8,763 nt of DNA, taken from Candidatus Magasanikbacteria bacterium RIFCSPHIGHO2_02_FULL_47_14. GTDB lineage: Bacteria > Patescibacteriota > Patescibacteriia > Magasanikbacterales > UBA922. A program made the position numbers and the translations under genes. Location: positions 1 through 8,763 of the forward strand of contig MFQB01000014.1 in the NCBI GenBank assembly GCA_001784275.1. The letters are read 5' to 3'. How positions within the stretch are numbered: the stretch's first letter is position 1; the number at the start of each line of letters is the position of its first letter. The notes beneath the pieces are model-generated. The model did no database searches and was not told where the DNA came from. It saw nothing but the letters and a program-made list of their open reading frames with translations. Shown here one piece after another: positions 5,447 through 8,763 of the stretch.

Positions 5447-6788
5447 TGAAGCGCGCGGCTGCGAGTGGACTGGCCGAATATCCCTGGCCGGCGTTCACAA
5501 AGAACCGGAACTCCCATTCGCCGACTTGTGCGTTGTCCTGACTGACCCGGAAGTAGGCGTGCTCCCACCCCCAGTTCGGATCAATACCACGATTGCACCA
5601 CTCCCACTGCCACTGGTAAGAGCCGTTGCGGTAGGTCTGGACCAGAAAACAGTGATCCGCGAAGACGCGGTCGATGCGCAAGAGGCCGTAGACACGCTCC
5701 CAGGGTCGGAAGATGTTGCGACGATCTCGACAGGAGTAGACCCAGTTGGTGTGCGCACCGCCGGTCGGTTCGTCTGCGCAGGTTTGCGGGTTGGTGCCAC
5801 CGTCTTCGGAGAAGACGAATGGCTCACGCGGTTCCACTTCGAAGGTGATGACACCGGTCGGCTGCGTCGCGAAACCGCCACCGCTGTCCACGAAGAAGTG
5901 AAACTCCCAAAGTCCGGGCGAGGCGTTGTCGAGTCGAGGCCAGAAGTAGGCATGACGCCAGCCCCAGCGCTCGTCGACGTCATTCCAACCGGCCGTCCAC
6001 TCCCACTGAAATACACCATCACGGAAGGTCTCAACCTTGAAACGGTGGTCCGAGAAGACCTCATCGATTCGGAAGAGTCCCCACACCGTCTCACCCGACT
6101 CAAAGCTCTCGCGTTGGTCTCGACACGAGTAGGTCCAATTGGTATCGGCCCCACCGGCCGGCTGATCAGCGCACGCATGGGGATTCTCACCGCCATCGGG
6201 ACGATATAGGAAACCTGTGTACTCGAGGTTGGTCGAGAGGTACCTCTGCCCGGCACGATAGCTCTCCCAGTTGAGTCCGTCGAGCCGGGCTCCTTCAATC
6301 GCCATGTTCCCGTCATTGCCACGCCCGCTGTACTTCAACTCAAAGTGGAGGTGGCTGCCGCTGCTCTGACCGGTGTTTCCGATCGTACCGAGCCGCTGTC
6401 CCTGCCGCACGCTCTGTCCGTTTTGGACTATGATCTGATTCAAATGCGCATAGAGCGTGCTGTATCGCCCACCGTGATCGACGACCACGTAGTTGCCATA
6501 CCCGGTTTGACCTCGGTAGACCGTGGCCGCCCCGGAGGCGGCCGCGAGCACAGGATCTCCAGCGTACCGGTCGTCGAAGTCGAGCGAAAAGTAGCTGTTG
6601 CCGGTGTGGAACGGGTCGATGCCGCCACCGAGGACGTCGGCGACCCGTCCACCAGCCTGGACCGTGAGCAGGATGCTGTCGCCCGCCTTCATCGGGATCT
6701 TGAGTTGAGGTCCGGAATAGGCCGCCATCGAATTGGCCGGGAGAAAAACCCAGCCCCAGATGATGAACCACAGGTTGAGAACTCTCAC
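5436..6788 (-). CDS. Exported M23 (LytM-type) zinc metallopeptidase with two C-terminal repeat domains
   Basis: The start is GTG at 6788 with AGGAGG six bases upstream; 450 residues. A signal peptide covers residues 1-22 (cleavage likely after NSMA). The M23 core spans about 45-165: His61 and Asp70 (HTGNSYFSLDF), His115 (YAHLN), then His146 and His148 in the HLHFE motif after GNTGQSSGS. By analogy with LytM, His61, Asp70 and His148 bind zinc while His115 and His146 serve catalysis, so the enzyme should be active; M23 enzymes cut peptide cross-links of peptidoglycan. Residues 194-318 and 324-449 are a tandem domain duplication (about half identical), each with CAD-P-GGA-TNW-YSCRD and WGW-HAYF. 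I do not recognise this domain; binding or anchoring is a guess. GC-rich codons contrast with the neighbour at 6900-7499. Targets could be its own wall, for secretion assembly, or that of a host or competitor. Confidence 0.9.
   Translation of the reverse strand: MRVLNLWFIIWGWVFLPANSMAAYSGPQLKIPMKAGDSILLTVQAGGRVADVLGGGIDPFHTGNSYFSLDFDDRYAGDPVLAAASGAATVYRGQTGYGNYVVVDHGGRYSTLYAHLNQIIVQNGQSVRQGQRLGTIGNTGQSSGSHLHFELKYSGRGNDGNMAIEGARLDGLNWESYRAGQRYLSTNLEYTGFLYRPDGGENPHACADQPAGGADTNWTYSCRDQRESFESGETVWGLFRIDEVFSDHRFKVETFRDGVFQWEWTAGWNDVDERWGWRHAYFWPRLDNASPGLWEFHFFVDSGGGFATQPTGVITFEVEPREPFVFSEDGGTNPQTCADEPTGGAHTNWVYSCRDRRNIFRPWERVYGLLRIDRVFADHCFLVQTYRNGSYQWQWEWCNRGIDPNWGWEHAYFRVSQDNAQVGEWEFRFFVNAGQGYSASPLAAARFTVR
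5442..6209 (-). repeat. Tandem duplicated ~125-residue domain inside the M23 gene
   Basis: Protein residues 194-318 (bases 5835-6209) and 324-449 (bases 5442-5819) align end to end with about 64 of 126 positions identical and almost no gaps. Both carry a cysteine pair at equivalent places (206/222 and 337/353); the second copy has two more (380, 398). At DNA level the copies have diverged, so the duplication is old and maintained as protein. Confidence 0.8.
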
Positions 6789-6820
6789 CTCGTTCCTCCT
6801 TTCGCCATGTCGGCGGTTGT

Positions 6821-6852
6821 GGCCCTCGACGGGCCTTGAGTCACACAGACTC
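6821..6852 (-). promoter_or_regulatory. Two small hairpins in the M23 leader
   Basis: GAGTC pairs with GACTC (6838-6842 with 6848-6852, 5-nt loop), and GGCCC pairs with GGGCC (6821-6825 with 6831-6835, 5-nt loop). Both lie between a first AGGAGG (6854-6859) and the true ribosome-binding site AGGAGG (6795-6800). A leader structure is plausible. No convincing -35/-10 pair was found between here and the upstream gene, so the peptidase promoter is unidentified. Confidence 0.3.
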
Positions 6853-6899
6853 CCCTCCTTTATGAAATAATTTAATAAAAAAAGACAGTCGGCGTGTGC

Positions 6900-7499
6900 T
6901 TAGTAAAATGTAAAAGATGAGAGTATCTTATCCCAGCTCTCAAGAGGAACAGTCGACGTATCAAAATACAAAATGGCTGTAGAAAAAGTTGAGGACTTCG
7001 TATTAAAAACCGCGGCATAGATCTGTGGCAGGTTGGCGTAATTTGCCGGATCCTTGTCAGCCAGTTCTTTGTAAAAATCTTTTTTTGCATCAAAAAATAT
7101 AATTTTCTTTCCTTTGTCTTCTTCAAGACGAATAGGATGAATTTCGTACTCAAAATTTTTAGATGCCAAAACAAAGTATCTTTCACCCCTCTTCTCTATT
7201 CCAGATATATCTTGAAGAGAGGCCCCTCGTGACGGACTCCACTCTGAGTCGGCGCTTGAAAGAAAGTTAGTTTCTTTGTTATCTTCATTATAAAAGGCCC
7301 CGAATGCTGTGGAGTCAGAATCACACCCGCCTTCTTTATCACAAACCAAATAACGTGTCGTTACTTTTTCTTTTGCCAGTGGCAACTCAACTGAAAAACC
7401 AAGCTCGCCAAAACTAAATGTCTCGTACGCAGCAGGAGAAGAACATCCACCGCCCAAAACCAACAGAAGAGAAAGAAAAAATGACAGACAAAGTTTCAT
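6900..7499 (-). CDS. Small exported protein, probable lipoprotein of unknown function
   Basis: ATG at 7499 gives 199 residues. The N-terminus MKLCLSFFLSLLLVLGGG-CSS is a signal sequence ending at Cys19. The lipobox is imperfect (Gly rather than Leu at -3), so lipidation is likely but not certain. The mature part opens with FGELGFSVELP and closes with ESWDKILSSFTFY, a pattern common in small PsbP-like lipoproteins; that resemblance is weak. A Cys pair lies in the segment CDKEGGCDSD. No catalytic motif is seen. It starts 8 nt after the stop of the coiled-coil gene at 7508-7843, so the two are probably one operon; no clear Shine-Dalgarno is present, consistent with translational coupling. Codons are AT-rich. 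A T-tract follows the gene (6876-6882 on the minus strand) without a stable stem. Confidence 0.78.
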   Translation of the reverse strand: MKLCLSFFLSLLLVLGGGCSSPAAYETFSFGELGFSVELPLAKEKVTTRYLVCDKEGGCDSDSTAFGAFYNEDNKETNFLSSADSEWSPSRGASLQDISGIEKRGERYFVLASKNFEYEIHPIRLEEDKGKKIIFFDAKKDFYKELADKDPANYANLPQIYAAVFNTKSSTFSTAILYFDTSTVPLESWDKILSSFTFY

Positions 7500-7507
7500 A
7501 CAAAAAA

Positions 7508-7843
7508 CTAGTCTAAATTAATCTTGAACTTTATTTTTATATTTTCACCCTCCAACATTTGAATCCGGTCATCATGTTTGCTCAGGGCGTATGCCAGGAG
7601 TGTTACCTCTTGATTGTCATGTTGATAAAAGCCAATGAGTGTGTCCATCTTCTCGGTCAAGTCTCTCAGATCTTCCTTCGTAGCCATGTTCTCTTCTATC
7701 CGGTCCAGTCTCGTCGTGTGAGTGACCAACTCTAAAGTCAGCCGATCGACATACTGTTCCAGAGAGCCAAATTGCTTTTGTATACTCTTAAACTCTAGGT
7801 CGTGCTCGGCAAACTTTTTATCATGCTCTCTTAACTTCTCCAT
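7508..7843 (-). CDS. Small coiled-coil protein
   Basis: ATG at 7843 gives 111 residues (MEKLREHDKKF...). An upstream in-frame ATG at 7855 is rejected because GGAGGAG lies between the two and serves as ribosome-binding site, five bases before 7843. The protein is almost entirely helical with heptad spacing (HDKKFAEHDLEFKSIQKQF, then LDRIEENMATKEDLRDL) and no membrane segment or Cys. It resembles short coiled-coil proteins frequent in Patescibacteria genomes, with their conserved MATK-DL and D-QE-T stretches; their function is unknown to me. It shares its N-terminal and C-terminal motifs with the wrecked copy at 7901-8019, and overall style, though not sequence, with the gene at 8116-8427. It is followed by the small exported protein gene after 8 nt. 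Confidence 0.75.
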   Translation of the reverse strand: MEKLREHDKKFAEHDLEFKSIQKQFGSLEQYVDRLTLELVTHTTRLDRIEENMATKEDLRDLTEKMDTLIGFYQHDNQEVTLLAYALSKHDDRIQMLEGENIKIKFKINLD

Positions 7844-7900
7844 GATCTCCTCCATATAAAATGTTTTAAAATTCTGTAAATGTACACCCCCTCGAAAATA

Positions 7901-8019
7901 CTAAACTGCAAACCGTTCGTCTTCCAGGCGCTTTATTCGCTGACCCATAAATGTAATCTCCCGGTCGGTCCTTTTATATAAAACCAACATAGTTTATCGT
8001 GTTCTTTCAACTTTTCCAT
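7901..8019 (-). pseudogene. Decayed paralogue of the 7508-7843 coiled-coil gene
   Basis: ATG at 8019 starts MEKLKEHDK, nearly identical to MEKLREHDK of the intact gene, and even the bases before it (GCGATCATGGA against GAGATCATGGA) agree; the Shine-Dalgarno has been lost. After nine codons homology jumps, in another frame, to a C-terminal part reading MLVLYKRTDREITF followed by MGQRIKRLEDERFAV and TAG (7901-7903). That part matches LIGFYQHDNQEVTLL and DDRIQMLEGE of the intact gene. The middle (about 60 codons) is deleted and the junction near 7988-7996 is out of frame. It cannot make a normal product. Confidence 0.65.
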
Positions 8020-8115
8020 GATCGCCTGCATAATCTAAGTTTTAAGATTGCTCAAAAACTAACATATTCATCATAAGTCTCCAACATTTCTTGGTCAACA
8101 GTGGATAACGTTATT

Positions 8116-8427
8116 TTACCCCCCAATCCGCTCAATACCATGCTCTAGCCCTTTTACCCGATCTTCAATAGACCTAATGGTGTGTCGTTGCGCTTTTACT
8201 TCATTTAAAATAGAGTCCAGCACAGTCGTAACATTACCAAGACGCTTATCCAATTTCCCGACCGTTCCTGAGACTTGATTCAGTTGGTCAGCCACTCCTA
8301 CAATTTGGTGCCTCATCCCTACTATGTCATCTTGTTTACGCAAGATCTCATCCTGTTTACGCAGGAGGTCATCATATTTCCGTAGTATCTCATCTTCTTT
8401 GTGGATAATTTGGTCTGAATTTGCCAT
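8116..8427 (-). CDS. Small coiled-coil protein with seven-residue repeats
   Basis: ATG at 8427 gives 103 residues, with GGAGG eight bases upstream; an in-frame GTG at 8436 overlaps that site and is rejected. Residues 11-34 consist of seven-residue repeats (DEILRKY, DDLLRKQ, DEILRKQ), mirrored by 21-nt DNA repeats; a single register continues as a coiled coil to near the C-terminus (VKGLEHGIERIGG). There are no Cys, membrane segments or catalytic motifs. It is probably an oligomeric cytoplasmic protein of unknown role. It is the first gene of the minus-strand run, behind the promoter at 8452-8479. The stop follows a run of six G, and removing one G would extend the protein by 21 residues (see findings). 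Confidence 0.75.
   Translation of the reverse strand: MANSDQIIHKEDEILRKYDDLLRKQDEILRKQDDIVGMRHQIVGVADQLNQVSGTVGKLDKRLGNVTTVLDSILNEVKAQRHTIRSIEDRVKGLEHGIERIGG
8327..8410. repeat. 21-nt tandem repeat within the coiled-coil gene
   Basis: Four consecutive 21-nt units start with TCATC on the plus strand at 8327, 8348, 8369 and 8390. The first two are very similar (both continue with TGTTTACGCA), the third is diverged and the fourth is weak. Each encodes one coiled-coil heptad, so unit number changes would lengthen or shorten the rod in frame. Confidence 0.7.
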
Positions 8428-8451
8428 AGTTTTCACCTCCCCTCTCTTTCT

Positions 8452-8479
8452 ATAGTACTCATTCAGCCAGGCAGGTCAA
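8452..8479 (-). promoter_or_regulatory. Sigma70-like promoter of the coiled-coil gene run
   Basis: On the minus strand TTGACC (8474-8479) and TACTAT (8452-8457) are 16 nt apart, placing the start about 15-20 nt upstream of the ATG at 8427. It diverges from the plus-strand promoter at 8525-8553. Confidence 0.5.
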
Positions 8480-8524
8480 GGGCAAGTGCATGCCCAGGGT
8501 ATACACACGCCATACACATATGGC
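8480..8524. promoter_or_regulatory. Two inverted repeats between divergent promoters (possible operators)
   Basis: GGGCA(6 nt)TGCCC lies at 8480-8495, abutting the minus-strand -35. GCCATA(4 nt)TATGGC lies at 8509-8524, abutting the plus-strand -35. Each is perfect and in a position where a dimeric regulator would block RNA polymerase. No regulator gene is visible in the window. Confidence 0.4.
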
Positions 8525-8553
8525 TTGACACAGGCCGGAAAAAGTGACATAGT
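8525..8553 (+). promoter_or_regulatory. Sigma70-like promoter, plus strand
   Basis: A perfect TTGACA (8525-8530) is followed after 17 nt by CATAGT (8548-8553). It reads toward the window edge into sequence without a convincing protein gene but with a long imperfect hairpin. It is the only well-supported signal on the plus strand. Confidence 0.45.
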
Positions 8554-8683
8554 AAAGATGGAGATTTACGCTCAATTTTTAGTAGATTTTCGCTCTTTGA
8601 TAATGAGGAATCGGAAACATAGTTTCTTGTTTCTCTTCAATTTAGTGCGAGGACATATTTGCAGGTTTTTTCCCTTCTGGAAT

Positions 8684-8760
8684 GGGTCACGATTTGGACC
8701 TGGAGTTTGCGAAGTAGCAAGGACTACTCCCCAATCTCCAGTGTCCTGATCTCGAAACCC
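8684..8760 (+). ncRNA. Candidate structured RNA (long imperfect hairpin at the window edge)
   Basis: Nested complementary segments form one rod: GGGT/ACCC (8684-8687 with 8757-8760), CGA/TCG (8690-8692 with 8752-8754), GGACCTGGAG with CTCCAG-T-GTCC (8696-8705 with 8736-8746, one bulged T), and AGTAG/CTACT (8713-8717 with 8724-8728) closing a CAAGGA loop. It lies about 125 nt downstream of the plus-strand promoter. No known RNA family is recognised, and the fold would form on either strand. The 3' end is outside the window. Strand and function are uncertain. Confidence 0.3.
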
Positions 8761-8763
8761 AAA

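Noticed and set aside
5526..6209. 227-codon plus-strand frame opposite the M23 gene
   Set aside because: It is a compositional shadow of the duplicated domain; no start signal and no recognisable motif.
6785..6808. Seven-codon frame ATG...TGA (MAKGGTR) overlapping the M23 GTG start
   Set aside because: It overlaps the peptidase start by four bases as in translational coupling, but has no ribosome-binding site of its own and is too short to distinguish from chance.
4066..8408. Perfect DnaA-box sequences (TTATCCACA at 4066-4074 plus strand, 8400-8408 minus strand) and a near match at 8101-8109
   Set aside because: They are kilobases apart, one lies within a coding gene, and no AT-rich unwinding region or dnaA/dnaN gene is near. 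Not an origin on this evidence.
8486..8749. 87-codon plus-strand frame near the right edge
   Set aside because: Its start lies upstream of the plus-strand promoter, no ribosome-binding site precedes it or the inner ATG at 8560, and the translation shows no protein character.
1..8763. CRISPR array, tRNA, rRNA, transposase or phage genes
   Set aside because: I looked for regularly spaced repeats, cloverleaf patterns, rRNA motifs and recombinase motifs on both strands and saw none. The only tandem repeat is the 21-nt heptad-coding repeat.

Overview
The window reads as chromosomal DNA from a Patescibacteria (Candidate Phyla Radiation) bacterium. Three things point there, all from family knowledge rather than a search: a VirB6/TrbL-like membrane protein with a very long coiled-coil tail, of the type found in the minimal type IV secretion clusters of these organisms; small coiled-coil genes with the 'MATK-DL' and 'D-QE-T' pattern frequent there; and short lipoproteins of unknown function. 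No rRNA, tRNA, CRISPR array or transposase gene is visible. The lineage call is inference, roughly two chances in three.

Every gene I accept is on the minus strand, so the biological order runs from high to low coordinates. (1) 8763-8428 has no coding sequence. It holds two divergent sigma70-like promoters, two inverted repeats between them, and a long imperfect hairpin at the window edge. (2) 8427-6900 is AT-rich. It carries a short coiled-coil gene with a 21-nt tandem repeat, a wrecked paralogue, an intact coiled-coil gene, and a small exported protein 8 nt after it. (3) 6788-4632 is markedly GC-rich and encodes two exported proteins: an M23 (LytM-type) metallopeptidase with a duplicated C-terminal domain, and a lipoprotein with a carboxypeptidase-regulatory-like beta domain and an eight-cysteine tail. 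(4) 4523-4077 encodes a four-helix membrane protein of unknown function. (5) 4076-3524 is about 550 nt without a convincing gene but full of hairpins. It holds one good promoter, a probable short terminated RNA and two minus-strand terminators. (6) 3523-1 is the VirB6-like gene, cut by the window edge.

The envelope theme is consistent: a secretion-channel subunit, a cell-wall hydrolase and surface lipoproteins. The sequence does not prove they form one system. The two GC-rich genes differ sharply in codon use from their neighbours and look acquired.

The most unusual observations are small-scale. Two transcripts share a start module: a 17-nt-spaced promoter, a hairpin at the predicted RNA 5' end, then an identical 15-nt ribosome-binding/start segment. 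Two hairpins just after the GC-rich genes share loop and flank sequence but have entirely different, self-complementary arms. A decayed paralogue is legible in the gap between the coiled-coil genes.
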